This document shows positions 13,670 through 20,524 of a stretch of DNA of 36,724 bases, piece after piece (the stretch's first letter is position 1; each line of letters starts with the position of its first letter). The stretch covers positions 1-36,724 of IMG/VR virus record IMGVR_UViG_3300050821_006644. One strand, written 5' to 3'. The position numbers and the translations under genes were made by a program. The stretch is from a virus. A model generated the notes under the pieces. That model did not search any database and was not told where the DNA came from. It saw only the letters and a program-made list of their open reading frames with translations.

Positions 13670-14299
13670 ATGGACGATTCGCGTCCGCTGCCGCGTCGGT
13701 ACGACCCTGCTTTCGTAGCGGCCGCGGTCATCGGCTTCTGCCTCATCCTGCTCTTCGCCGGCGCCCAGTCGGATCCGCAATTCCGCCTCGGCGCAGACCT
13801 GCGCTTCCAGACCTTCCTGTGGCTCATCTCGATCGTCGGAGTAGCGGCGGTCTGCCGGATGGAGCGTCCCAGCATTGACGCCCTCGTTGCCGCAATGATC
13901 ATAGGACGTGCAGCCGCACGCGACAGCGCCGCCCCGCCGCCCACGCCGAGCGTGGGTCCCAGGCGCTGGAACGTCTGGGGCTACGCGGCCGCCACTTGCT
14001 ATGCCCTCGTCATCGCGGGCGAAGGCGGCGCCGATATTGGCGTGCTTCCCCTGCATGGCGTGAACCAGTATTCGGCGATCATTGTGTTTTCGTCACTCGG
14101 TTCGGTCAGTTTCATCGTCCGCGTCTCCGGCCCGGTCATCGACGAGGTCGCGGCGATCCTCATGGCCGCTTACGACCACACCGGCGAACTGAGCCAGCGG
14201 GGCGTCGTGATCCCGTTTCCGGTCGGCCGGCGCCCGGAACATGGTAGGCATCGCGCGGAATTCTCTCGAATCAAGATCGCTAATACACCCACAAAGTGA
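13670..14299 (+). CDS. Multi-pass membrane protein in the lysogeny module
   Basis: The product has 209 residues with about four hydrophobic segments: FVAAAVIGFCLILLFAGA, FLWLISIVGVAAVCRM, GYAAATCYALVIAGEGG and AIIVFSSLGSVSFIVRV. The C-terminus is hydrophilic and basic. The ATG at 13670 was chosen for the strong AAGGGGAGC ribosome site; upstream in-frame codons lack one. Its place between repressor and integrase suggests expression in the lysogen, so a superinfection-exclusion or host-modifying role is plausible, but no family is recognised. Confidence 0.8.
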   Translation: MDDSRPLPRRYDPAFVAAAVIGFCLILLFAGAQSDPQFRLGADLRFQTFLWLISIVGVAAVCRMERPSIDALVAAMIIGRAAARDSAAPPPTPSVGPRRWNVWGYAAATCYALVIAGEGGADIGVLPLHGVNQYSAIIVFSSLGSVSFIVRVSGPVIDEVAAILMAAYDHTGELSQRGVVIPFPVGRRPEHGRHRAEFSRIKIANTPTK

Positions 14300-14316
14300 C
14301 TCCGCACCGCTCTGCG

Positions 14317-14351
14317 CCAAACCGCGTCAATGCTGGTAGGACGCGGTTTGG
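14317..14351. terminator. Hairpin downstream of the membrane-protein gene
   Basis: A perfect 12-bp inverted repeat (14317-14328 with 14340-14351, 11-base loop) begins 18 bp after the stop codon. There is no T-run, typical for high-GC hosts. It probably terminates transcription before attP, and it ends at the first copy of the 11-bp repeat that flanks the att core, so it could also affect integrase binding. Confidence 0.65.
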
Positions 14352-14361
14352 TATGGCGCTC
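14351..14361. repeat. 11-bp direct repeat, left of attP core
   Basis: GTATGGCGCTC at 14351-14361 recurs exactly at 14457-14467, bracketing the tRNA-like core 106 bp apart. Direct repeats on both sides of a core are typical arm-type binding sites of tyrosine integrases. Confidence 0.55.
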
Positions 14362-14368
14362 AAACCTT

Positions 14369-14418
14369 CCCGCCTCCTAAGCGGTAGGTCGCGCGTTCGA
14401 ATCGCGCCAAGGGCACCA
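14369..14418 (+). other. attP: attP core: 3' half of a tRNA-Arg(CCU) gene
   Basis: The segment reads as the last 50 nt of a tRNA: anticodon stem and loop with CTCCTAA (anticodon CCT, stem CCGC/GCGG), variable loop, T-stem 14391-14395/14403-14407 with loop TTCGAAT, acceptor 3' strand 14408-14414, discriminator A and encoded CCA 14416-14418. There is no 5' half, so it is not a gene but the identity segment that restores a host tRNA-Arg(CCU) after integration. It lies 80 bp upstream of the integrase gene, the normal place for attP. Confidence 0.85.
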
Positions 14419-14456
14419 TCTGCGGAAACGCCCCCACAGCGGGGTATGCGTGGCTA

Positions 14457-14467
14457 GTATGGCGCTC
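14457..14467. repeat. 11-bp direct repeat, right of attP core
   Basis: This is the second exact copy of GTATGGCGCTC (first at 14351-14361), between the att core and the integrase start. It is a candidate arm-type integrase site and could also place integrase under autoregulation, as it lies in the likely promoter region of the gene. Confidence 0.55.
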
Positions 14468-14499
14468 TAGCACCAACAAACTATCAAGATCCGATACGT

Positions 14500-15483
14500 T
14501 TGAGGGTCCAGCGCTTGATACTCGAAACCTACTCCCGATCCTGGGCGCGCTCCCTGCGCGCCGCCAACAAGGCGCCCAAGACCATCAAGGTCTACACCGA
14601 CGCCGTCCGGTACTTCGACACCTGGCTCGCCGGCCTGCCCGACTCATATCTCGCCGTCTACCCGGACGATCCCCTCGACGAGATGGACTACCTAGTCCCG
14701 CCGGACGACATCGCCCAGGTCGGTCACAAGCTGATCGAGGCCTACATCGCCGGCGAGATCCGGCGCACCAGCCCCGGCAACGCCTCGAATCTCTTTCGCG
14801 CACTCCAGCAGTTCTTCAAGTGGCTATACCGCGAAGAGGAGATCACCGCCGACCCCTTCGGGCGCCTGACGGCCCCAACGGTCGTCGTGCCCCCCGTCCC
14901 CGTCATCCCCGAGGACGCGCTCAAAAAGCTGCTCGCCATATGCAAGGGCAAAGACTATGCCCAGGTCAGGGACACCGCGATCATCCTGACGTTCATCGAC
15001 ACGGGTATCCGCATCTCCGAGTGCGCCGGCCTGCGCTACATCGATGACGACGGCGAGTCAGACCTCGACTTTCATCAGGACGTCCTACACATCGTCGGAA
15101 AGGGCAGCAGACCGCGCGCAGTGCCGTTCGGCGCGAAGACGGGCGTCGCCCTGGATCGGTTCGTCCGTGCGCGCGCAAAGCTCGCTCCGGTCGGCGAGCG
15201 CGCGCTCTGGCTCGGGGTGCTGCGCAAGGACGGGATGACGAGCTGGGGGATCAGGCAGATGATCGAACGCCGCTGCGTCGAGGCGAAGATCCCACACATC
15301 CACCCGCACCAGTTCCGCCACACCTTCAGTCATCAGTGGGTGGCGGCCGGCGGACACGAGACGGACCTGATGCGCCTGAACGGCTGGACCTCGAGGCAGA
15401 TGCTCTCGCGATACGGGGCCTCGGCCGCGGACGAGCGGGCGAGGGCAGCGCACCGGAAGAACTCGCCGGGCGACCGGCTGTAG
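14500..15483 (+). CDS. int: Tyrosine integrase
   Basis: This enzyme integrates the phage at a host tRNA-Arg gene by site-specific recombination. In a 327-residue product, the N-terminal core-binding domain (about 10-125, with [18 protein letters not shown]) is followed by the catalytic domain with all expected residues: R171 (TGIRISE), K201 (VGKGSRPR), H270 and R273 (HPHQFRHTF), W296 (LNGW) and the nucleophile Y305 (MLSRYGAS). The best in-frame start is a TTG at 14500; no strong ribosome site is seen, and TTG at 14515 is possible. No excisionase gene is recognisable beside it; one of the small early HTH proteins may serve. Confidence 0.95.
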   Translation: MRVQRLILETYSRSWARSLRAANKAPKTIKVYTDAVRYFDTWLAGLPDSYLAVYPDDPLDEMDYLVPPDDIAQVGHKLIEAYIAGEIRRTSPGNASNLFRALQQFFKWLYREEEITADPFGRLTAPTVVVPPVPVIPEDALKKLLAICKGKDYAQVRDTAIILTFIDTGIRISECAGLRYIDDDGESDLDFHQDVLHIVGKGSRPRAVPFGAKTGVALDRFVRARAKLAPVGERALWLGVLRKDGMTSWGIRQMIERRCVEAKIPHIHPHQFRHTFSHQWVAAGGHETDLMRLNGWTSRQMLSRYGASAADERARAAHRKNSPGDRL

Positions 15484-15487
15484 ACGA

Positions 15488-15525
15488 CGAAGCGGCCCCC
15501 GGCACTTCCTCCGGGGACCGCTTCG
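15488..15525. terminator. Bidirectional terminator between int and GntR gene
   Basis: This is a long hairpin: 15488-15495 with 15518-15525 and 15497-15502 with 15511-15516, one mismatch between them and an eight-base loop. It begins five bases after the integrase stop and lies about 25 bp from the convergent GntR-type gene's end, so it can stop both transcripts. Confidence 0.8.
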
Positions 15526-15549
15526 GTTAGGTCGGCTGCCGCGGCGAGT

Positions 15550-16275
15550 CTAAGCGCCGGCGCCGATGGCGTACGCGAATGAGACGACGCGCTTGCGGGG
15601 GAGCACGAACTCGCCGTATTCGATCACGCCCACCTCATCCCGCCACACATAGGTGGACGCGAGCACTGCATCCCCGGCCTTGACTCCGAGCGCACGCGCC
15701 TCGCGCACATCCGCCTCGCGGCCCTCGAAGTAATCCCGGCCGGAGCTCGGCGTGCGCTCGGTCGTGCGCTCGATCCGCTCGAGCACCTCACTGCCATCGT
15801 CCGGATCGAGGCTCGGCACGAGCTCGGCCGGCCACCACTGGACCGTGAGGCGCTTGGGCTGCTCGCCGTCGTAAGCGATCGTCTCGCGACGGGCCACCCT
15901 GGCGCCGGCGGGGTCGATGCCGAGGAGTTCGGCGATGTACACCGGCGCGTCGATGATCCCGGCCTCGGTGACGACGGTGCGCTGCCCGGCCGGGGCCCCG
16001 CGGCCGCGGCGCAGGGCCTCGATGCGGTCGTGCGCCGAGGACGCGCCCTTGCCGAGGGTGGCGAAGGTGCCCTGAGTGGACGAGTAGACGTATCCCTCGA
16101 CCTGGAGTCCAGCAATCGCTTTGGCCGCGGTGGCGGGCGCGACGACCCACTCTTCGGCGAGAGCGGCAATGGACGGCAGGCGTGCACCTTCGGCTATCTC
16201 GCCGGAGCGGATCGCATCGCGGTAGTGGTCCTGGATTTGGACGTACGGCGGGGTGCCGCGCTGTGCTTTGGGCAT
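15550..16275 (-). CDS. GntR-family transcription regulator with UTRA-type domain
   Basis: The product has 241 residues. The N-terminal winged helix (about 8-75) has YVQIQDHYRDAIRSGEIAEG, LPSIAALAEEW and AIAGLQVEGYVYSSTQGTF, the GntR pattern of DNA-reading helix plus wing. The remainder (about 95-235) matches the HutC/UTRA effector domain in layout, with RRETIAYDGEQPKRLTVQWW and a C-terminal strand EYGEFVLPRKRVVSFAYA. It is divergent from the plus-strand accessory genes, with CTAGTA repeats between them, so it probably represses them and itself. A GAGGAGG ribosome site precedes the ATG. GntR/UTRA regulators are usually chromosomal or plasmid-borne (KorSA-like), so recruitment is likely. Confidence 0.9.
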   Translation of the reverse strand: MPKAQRGTPPYVQIQDHYRDAIRSGEIAEGARLPSIAALAEEWVVAPATAAKAIAGLQVEGYVYSSTQGTFATLGKGASSAHDRIEALRRGRGAPAGQRTVVTEAGIIDAPVYIAELLGIDPAGARVARRETIAYDGEQPKRLTVQWWPAELVPSLDPDDGSEVLERIERTTERTPSSGRDYFEGREADVREARALGVKAGDAVLASTYVWRDEVGVIEYGEFVLPRKRVVSFAYAIGAGA

Positions 16276-16307
16276 CTGCCGACCTCCTCACGCTAAAGGA
16301 TCATGTT

Positions 16308-16375
16308 CTAGTAGCTAGCATACACTTGCGCTCGTGTACTAGTAGACGTACGTTGCACTCGTCATCTAGTACACG
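16308..16375. promoter_or_regulatory. Divergent promoter with CTAGTA operator repeats
   Basis: CTAGTA occurs at 16308-16313, 16339-16344 and 16366-16371. The last two belong to a 10-bp inverted repeat (16333-16342 with 16366-16375). A plus-strand promoter, TTGCGC (16326-16331), 17 bases, TACGTT (16349-16354), encloses the middle copy. The divergent GntR-type regulator is the obvious candidate to bind here. Confidence 0.6.
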
Positions 16376-16395
16376 TCTGACGCCAGGGAGTAGCG

Positions 16396-16692
16396 ATGAG
16401 CGCCGCCGTCTGGACTGAGCCCTACGACCCGCACCAACGGCTCGGCGCCGTCCGCGTCCAAGCCGACCCCCCTGAGCACGCCCGGCGCATCTCGGTGCTC
16501 GCCACCGACCTTCGGCCCGGCGACCAGATCCGCGACCGCGGCATGCTACGCACCATCAGCAGCATCGAAGGGGACCCGCACCTGCGGGACACGGTCGACG
16601 TCCGGTTCAAGCGCATCGAAGGCAAGCCGGACGGCCTCGGCATCGTCGGCACCATTACCGTCACCGCGTGGAGGCCGTCCGACGATGTATGA
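16396..16692 (+). CDS. Hypothetical protein, 98 aa (accessory module)
   Basis: This is a small beta-rich protein: ISVLATDLRPGDQIRDRGML, RTISSIEGDPHLRDTVDVRF, TITVTAWRP. The DLRPGDQI segment looks like that of small barrel proteins. An AGGGAG ribosome site precedes the ATG. It is the first gene behind the promoter next to the GntR-type regulator and overlaps the next gene by 8 bp. Function unknown. Confidence 0.8.
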   Translation: MSAAVWTEPYDPHQRLGAVRVQADPPEHARRISVLATDLRPGDQIRDRGMLRTISSIEGDPHLRDTVDVRFKRIEGKPDGLGIVGTITVTAWRPSDDV

Positions 16693-16924
16693 GGTCGAGG
16701 TCTTGATCCGCCGACGGGACGCGCACCCGTTCCGCGTCACCGGCGTCGAGGCGGAGACACGCGTCAAAGAGATCATCGAAAGCTTCCTCGACGCGTGGGG
16801 GATCCCGGTTCCGAGGAGCTTGAAGGACACGGGCCTGTCGCTGTTCGTCGACCGGCTCGCCGAGGACACCAAATACCAGCACGACGACGAGCACTGTCGC
16901 ATCTACGCCTTCCGCAACCCGTAG
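16685..16924 (+). CDS. Hypothetical protein, 79 aa (accessory module)
   Basis: The order of elements is beta strand (YEVEVLIRRRDAHPFRVTGV), helix (RVKEIIESFLDAWGI), beta (SLFVDRLAEDT) and beta (HCRIYAFRNP), which suggests a compact alpha/beta fold. It is coupled to the preceding gene by overlap. No family recognised. Confidence 0.75.
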   Translation: MYEVEVLIRRRDAHPFRVTGVEAETRVKEIIESFLDAWGIPVPRSLKDTGLSLFVDRLAEDTKYQHDDEHCRIYAFRNP

Positions 16925-16940
16925 CCGTCCAGGGGGACTC

Positions 16941-17429
16941 ATGATCAGAACTCGAACGCTCCGCTATGCCACGCCGCTGCTCGCCATCGGCGCCATCCTC
17001 GCCACCACCGCAGCCGGCTGCGGCTCGAGCGGCCAGTCCGGCACCACCACGCACACCACCATCAAAGGCGACCCCAACGCCGCGAAGAAGTGCAACACGA
17101 CGCTGACCCTGCTCCACCCCGTCGACATGCAGGTCTCCGCCACCTACACGGTCACCTGCAACTTCCCCGTCGCCTCGGCCGACGTCCGATTGGTCATCCA
17201 GGGCAGGCCCCTCGGCAGCGGCAACACCTCGTGGGACAACATCAGCAACCCGAAAACCGGATCTTCGATACCGATCACGCTGACCTACAAGACGCTGTGC
17301 ATCACCGCGCTCGAGTACCAGGCCTCCGGCTCCGTGGACGCGCTCGGCACTGACGGCAGCCCGTTCAGCACCTCCGACACCGCTGGCCCGAAGTCCTACG
17401 GGCCGTCAGAATGCAGTAGCGGGAAGTAG
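16941..17429 (+). CDS. Predicted secreted lipoprotein (moron candidate)
   Basis: The product has 162 residues. A basic start (MIRTRTLRYA) and hydrophobic core (TPLLAIGAILATTAAG) lead to a lipobox-like AAGC with C27, followed by a Gly/Ser/Thr linker, so the mature protein should be lipid-anchored outside the membrane. The mature domain is beta-rich with four to five cysteines (KKCNTTLTLLHPV, TYTVTCNFPV, YKTLCITAL, SECSSGK) and resembles an Ig-like sandwich. It is in the accessory operon, so it may be displayed by the lysogen. A role such as superinfection exclusion at the surface is possible but unproven. Confidence 0.85.
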   Translation: MIRTRTLRYATPLLAIGAILATTAAGCGSSGQSGTTTHTTIKGDPNAAKKCNTTLTLLHPVDMQVSATYTVTCNFPVASADVRLVIQGRPLGSGNTSWDNISNPKTGSSIPITLTYKTLCITALEYQASGSVDALGTDGSPFSTSDTAGPKSYGPSECSSGK

Positions 17430-17454
17430 CCCAACCACGCACCTGGAGGACGGC

Positions 17455-17784
17455 ATGGCTCGGTTCTACGTCGAGGAAACCTGGCGCGACGGCGGCGTCG
17501 ACGTCGAGCTCTACCGCGTGACGCAGATGACGCCGGAGCAGGCCGCGCGGATGATCGAGCGCGGCATGCTCCGGCCCGACGACGAACAGTTCGAGCGCGT
17601 CCAGATCGGCGAGTTCGTCGTCGACTACCCCGACGGCGGGTTCCCGAAGAAGGTCCGCCGCGCCGCGCTCGACTGGCTCACCGAGCACGCCGGGCGCACC
17701 GACGCGGACTCGATCGAGATCCAAATCGCCACGAAGGACGCGCTCGAGGTGCTCGACCGCATCACCGCTGCTTTCGGCTCCTGA
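17455..17784 (+). CDS. Hypothetical protein, 109 aa (accessory module)
   Basis: This is an acidic alpha/beta protein: FYVEETWRDGGVDVELYRVT, PEQAARMIERGMLRPDDEQF, IGEFVVDYPDGG, and a C-terminal helix. It has a GGAGG ribosome site and follows the lipoprotein after 25 bp. No family was recognised and no DNA-binding signature is seen. Confidence 0.8.
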   Translation: MARFYVEETWRDGGVDVELYRVTQMTPEQAARMIERGMLRPDDEQFERVQIGEFVVDYPDGGFPKKVRRAALDWLTEHAGRTDADSIEIQIATKDALEVLDRITAAFGS

Positions 17785-17840
17785 CTGGGCATCACATATA
17801 ACTCGCGCATGTCTACTGATCAAGCGCTTGACGCAGTATC

Positions 17841-17855
17841 GTGACGGCTCGTCAC
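17841..17855. repeat. Short hairpin upstream of the last accessory gene
   Basis: The 96-bp gap 17785-17880 holds TATAAC near 17797 and TTGACG at 17828-17833, plus a 5-bp hairpin GTGAC/GTCAC (17841-17845 with 17851-17855). It may be a separate promoter or operator for the downstream gene. Spacing of the hexamers is not canonical. Confidence 0.3.
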
Positions 17856-17880
17856 ACACAGGCACCGGAGGGGATCCACG

Positions 17881-18204
17881 ATGACCTACGACCCGTACAC
17901 CCATCCGCGAGCCGACCCGGCCGCGTCGACGCAGTGGGGGCAGCAGCCCTCGGGCTACTCGAGCGGCTACTATCCGCCCGCGCCTTCGGAGCAGCCGTAC
18001 TATCCGGCTCAGCAGGGGTACGCGCCGCAGCCTCAACCGCTGCCGGTCGTCGTCAACGTCATGCAGAACAACTCCGCGCCGATCGTCATCAGGCCGCGGC
18101 GCGTGAACCACAAGCTCCACGGGTGGCTGACGTTCTGGACCGGCGGCATGTGGGCGCCCGTCTGGATCTATGTCGCGAACCGGAAGCCGAAGGTCTACCG
18201 ATAG
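17881..18204 (+). CDS. Pro/Gln/Tyr-rich membrane-associated protein
   Basis: The product has 107 residues. The N-terminal 60 are low-complexity (Tyr, Pro, Gln, Ser), with PVVVNVMQNN after them. The C-terminus NHKLHGWLTFWTGGMWAPVW resembles the short hydrophobic motif (helix, Gly-Leu/Met-Trp-x-Pro-Val-Trp) found in many small actinobacterial membrane proteins and related to the superinfection-immunity type. The GGAGG ribosome site is strong. It is the last gene of the accessory group and ends at a strong terminator. Confidence 0.8.
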   Translation: MTYDPYTHPRADPAASTQWGQQPSGYSSGYYPPAPSEQPYYPAQQGYAPQPQPLPVVVNVMQNNSAPIVIRPRRVNHKLHGWLTFWTGGMWAPVWIYVANRKPKVYR

Positions 18205-18218
18205 GCACCGACGCAAAG

Positions 18219-18249
18219 ACGCTCCCGGACCACCGCGGTCCGGGAGCGT
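18219..18249. terminator. Bidirectional terminator between accessory and lysis genes
   Basis: A perfect 13-bp stem (18219-18231 with 18237-18249, five-base loop) lies between the convergent ends of the plus-strand accessory genes and the minus-strand late operon, six bases from the latter's last stop codon. It is ideally placed to end both transcripts. Confidence 0.85.
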
Positions 18250-18255
18250 TCGCGT

Positions 18256-18702
18256 TCAGTGCGGCCAGACGTGGCCGAGGATCGTGCCACCGACCGCGCT
18301 GAGGGTGAGCGCGACGCCGGTCCACGTGGCGCTCTTGCGGGTGAGCAGCTTGATCTCCGAGGCGAGCTCAGCGTCGCCCGTCACTCGCGCCGTACGCTCC
18401 TCGTCCTGCTCGCGCTCGTGGCGCGCCAGCTCCTTGTCGACCCATTGCCGTGAGGCGAGCTCGGCGTCCGCCTTCTCGCGCGCCGCACGCTCATCCGCCT
18501 GCTCGCGCTCGTGGCGCGCCAGCTCCTTCTCGACCCACACCCGTGTCGCCTCGAGGGCGAGTTTCGCCTCTTGTGATCGCTCGACGAGCAGGGCGAGCTG
18601 GCCGGCGGTGCGTTCGTTGCCGACGTCGACGGCGCCGCGCAGCTCGGCAACGCGTAGGGCGAGGCTCTCGAGGCCTGGCATCTCGGTCATGGGGAACGCC
18701 AA
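18256..18702 (-). CDS. Coiled-coil protein with C-terminal membrane segment (holin-like)
   Basis: The product has 148 residues and is the last late gene, after the endolysin. Residues about 15-125 are a long charged helix containing a duplicated unit: WVEKELARHEREQADERAAR and, 31 residues later, WVDKELARHEREQDEERTAR. One membrane segment near the end (about 126-145, TWTGVALTLSAVGGTILGHV) finishes the protein. The position beside endolysin suits a holin or other lysis membrane protein, though the large soluble domain is unlike small classical holins. No canonical holin family can be named. Confidence 0.75.
   Translation of the reverse strand: MAFPMTEMPGLESLALRVAELRGAVDVGNERTAGQLALLVERSQEAKLALEATRVWVEKELARHEREQADERAAREKADAELASRQWVDKELARHEREQDEERTARVTGDAELASEIKLLTRKSATWTGVALTLSAVGGTILGHVWPH
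18405..18528. repeat. 31-bp direct repeat inside the holin-like gene
   Basis: Bases 18405-18435 and 18498-18528 are identical; the period is 93 bp (31 codons). The repeat is the DNA side of the duplicated coiled-coil unit and suggests a recent in-frame duplication, so unit number may vary in relatives. Confidence 0.8.
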
Positions 18703-18734
18703 TCAGGTCAGTTGCAGGTGGTTGCGGCTCGGGC

Positions 18735-19706
18735 TCACTCGAGGGTGACGCCGACGGGCGCGCCGCCCTGGTCCAGTCGCCGGACGGTGACCATGTAGAC
18801 CTCGTTCGCTGGCGCGGGGAACTCGATGACGGTCTCGTGGTCGGCGGGCATGCCGGTCTTGCCGCCGACGTCGACCGGCGCGTGCACGAGCGGGCCGGCC
18901 GCGCCCCACACTGCGACGCGCAGCTGCGCGACGTCGCCGTAGCCGTCGGTGCCGAAGGTGACCTTCGTGGCCGTGCCGCGCTTGACCTTGTAGACGTATT
19001 CGTCGGGGTGCTCGGCGAGCGGGCGGATGGACTCGGGCATGTCTTCCTCCTGGGGTGTCGGCGCCGGTGTGGGGGCGGCCGGTGCGGTGTTGAACAGGGC
19101 TTGCAGCTGGGCGAGGGTGCCGCGGAACGCGGAGACGTCGATGCGCTGGCCGTCCTCGTCCGCGGCGTTCGTGAACTGCCACAGCGTCGGGTCGATGCCG
19201 CCGTACTGGTTCCAGCCGGTCGAGCCGTCGCCTGGATAGAGCCCGGCCGGAGTGCCGGCGGCCGCGGTCGGATACGCGGCGTTGACGAGGGCCAGGCCGC
19301 GCGAGGTGAACGGCGCGGCGAGGTCGGGGGATCCGATCTCGGCCCAGTAGGAGCGGGCGAGGTAGTCGATGCGCACATGCAGGCCGAGCGCGTCCATCGC
19401 GTCGGCGACCTCGAGCTGCTGGAGCAGGTTGCCGTTCTCGGAGTCGAGCATCACCACCAGCGAGGGATCGACGATGTGCGCCTTGAGGTTGTTGGCCTGC
19501 GCCTGCGGCGAGGACCCGTCGACGTAGTGGTAGGCGCCGAGCAGCAGCCCGGTGCCGCGGGCCTGGTTGAGCCATCCCGCATAGAACGGGTCCACGTACG
19601 AGCTGCCCTGCGTGCATTTGACGATCAGGGCGGCGATGCCGGGGCGCAGCGCCGCGGGGACGAGGCCCTTCTGGTAGCTGGCGATGTCGGCGATGTAGAG
19701 GGTCAC
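18735..19706 (-). CDS. Endolysin, GH25 muramidase
   Basis: This enzyme hydrolyses the glycan backbone of the host wall at lysis. The product has 323 residues. The GH25 fold occupies about 1-210, with LYIADIASYQKG (D7) at the start, LIVKCTQGSSYVDPFY, GAYHYVDGSSP, and the acidic pair D88/E90 in VVMLDSENG; WNQYGGIDPTLWQFTNAA closes the barrel. A Pro/Thr-rich linker follows. The C-terminal 100 residues (IRPLAEHPDEYVYKVKRGTA) form a beta-rich domain, probably for wall binding. There is no signal peptide, so export depends on a holin. The GTG start overlaps the upstream TGA (GTGA). Confidence 0.93.
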   Translation of the reverse strand: MTLYIADIASYQKGLVPAALRPGIAALIVKCTQGSSYVDPFYAGWLNQARGTGLLLGAYHYVDGSSPQAQANNLKAHIVDPSLVVMLDSENGNLLQQLEVADAMDALGLHVRIDYLARSYWAEIGSPDLAAPFTSRGLALVNAAYPTAAAGTPAGLYPGDGSTGWNQYGGIDPTLWQFTNAADEDGQRIDVSAFRGTLAQLQALFNTAPAAPTPAPTPQEEDMPESIRPLAEHPDEYVYKVKRGTATKVTFGTDGYGDVAQLRVAVWGAAGPLVHAPVDVGGKTGMPADHETVIEFPAPANEVYMVTVRRLDQGGAPVGVTLE

Positions 19707-19960
19707 GGCGCATCGGCTTTCGTCTGGATGTCCTCGGCGCTCGGGTGACCGTCGGGGTGGTGGCGCCGGCAGACCGTCCAGGTGGTCCCGGCGACGGGGT
19801 GGCGCCCCAGGCGCGGGCACCGTTTGACGTGGCAGTTGTGGCGCCGCATGGCCATCGCGGGCACAGAAAGGATCGAGGCGTCACCGAATATCCCGGACCA
19901 GAACGAGTACCAGCGGCCCGACGCGTCGTCGAGGCCGAGGATGTGCGCGAGCAGCTGCAT
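19703..19960 (-). CDS. Conserved small actinophage protein (HNCHxxxCPRxGxHP)
   Basis: The product has 85 residues. The N-terminal half has a hydrophobic stretch (RWYSFWSGIFGDASILSVPA). The C-terminal half carries HNCHVKRCPRLGRHPV and TVCRRHHPDGHP, a Cys/His cluster very likely to bind zinc. This pattern is common in proteins encoded just upstream of endolysin genes in Streptomyces phages. The function is unknown; a lysis-related membrane role has been suggested by position only. The AAAGGATC ribosome site is good. Confidence 0.85.
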   Translation of the reverse strand: MQLLAHILGLDDASGRWYSFWSGIFGDASILSVPAMAMRRHNCHVKRCPRLGRHPVAGTTWTVCRRHHPDGHPSAEDIQTKADAP

Positions 19961-19974
19961 GACGGCGATCCTTT

Positions 19975-20514
19975 CTATGGGTTGGCGAGGGATTCGAGCT
20001 TGCCTTCGAAGTAGGAGAGGTTGTTCGCGCCGACGGCGAGCGTCAGTGACGAGCCAGAGTTCTGCCACGTGTATACGGACATCACATCTCCGGCTGCGCA
20101 GAGGATGGTCATGCTGGCGGGGGTCTGCATCACGTCGTTGTCCGTGGCGACCTCGCCGTCGCCGGCGATGCGGGTGCCGTTTTTGTAGAGGATCTCGGCG
20201 CGCGACCCGGTGGCGTTGGAGGGCCATGCGAGCGACCAGTTGAAGCGCCACCGGCCGCTCATGCCGACGGGGATCGTGTACGCCCACGGTGAGGTCAGCC
20301 CTCGGCCGCCGTCGGTGTCGTAGTCGGAGGTGTCGAACGTGACCTGAAGGTTGGCGCCGCCCGAGGCGACGATCTGGCCGGCGGTCTGATACATGCGGAA
20401 CATCGGCGGATTCGCCCAGAACTGATTCCAGGCCACCAGCTGCCCGAGCTGGGCCGAGGTGGCCACCGACAATGTGTTGAAGGTCGGCAGCGTCGGCACT
20501 GTGCGCGCGGTCAT
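19975..20514 (-). CDS. Minor tail protein / tail fibre tip with C1q-like fold (putative)
   Basis: The product has 179 residues. A short N-terminal helix region (SAQLGQLVAWNQFWA) is followed by a jelly-roll-like domain (about 65-175): PVGMSGRWRFNWSLAWPSNA, RAEILYKNGTRIAGD, ASMTILCAAGDVMSVYTWQN, and a final LSYFEGKLE. The strand order and the last hydrophobic strand match C1q/TNF-like trimeric heads used by many tail fibres for receptor binding. It follows the large minor tail protein, as expected for a receptor-binding component. Confidence 0.8.
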   Translation of the reverse strand: MTARTVPTLPTFNTLSVATSAQLGQLVAWNQFWANPPMFRMYQTAGQIVASGGANLQVTFDTSDYDTDGGRGLTSPWAYTIPVGMSGRWRFNWSLAWPSNATGSRAEILYKNGTRIAGDGEVATDNDVMQTPASMTILCAAGDVMSVYTWQNSGSSLTLAVGANNLSYFEGKLESLANP

Positions 20515-20524
20515 CGTGGGCCCC

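Noticed and set aside
13586-14299. Longer 237-residue start for the lysogeny membrane protein
   Set aside because: The upstream 28 codons have no ribosome site and an atypical composition, while the ATG at 13670 follows a strong AAGGGGAGC.
14317-14418. Intact tRNA-Arg gene at the att site
   Set aside because: Only the anticodon arm to CCA can be folded. There is no matching 5' acceptor strand or D-arm upstream, so it is an att identity segment and not a functional tRNA gene.
16308-16375. CTAGTA repeats as a CRISPR-like array
   Set aside because: Repeats are only 6-10 bp with irregular spacing and no unique spacers of constant length; an operator cluster is the better reading. No CRISPR array was seen anywhere.
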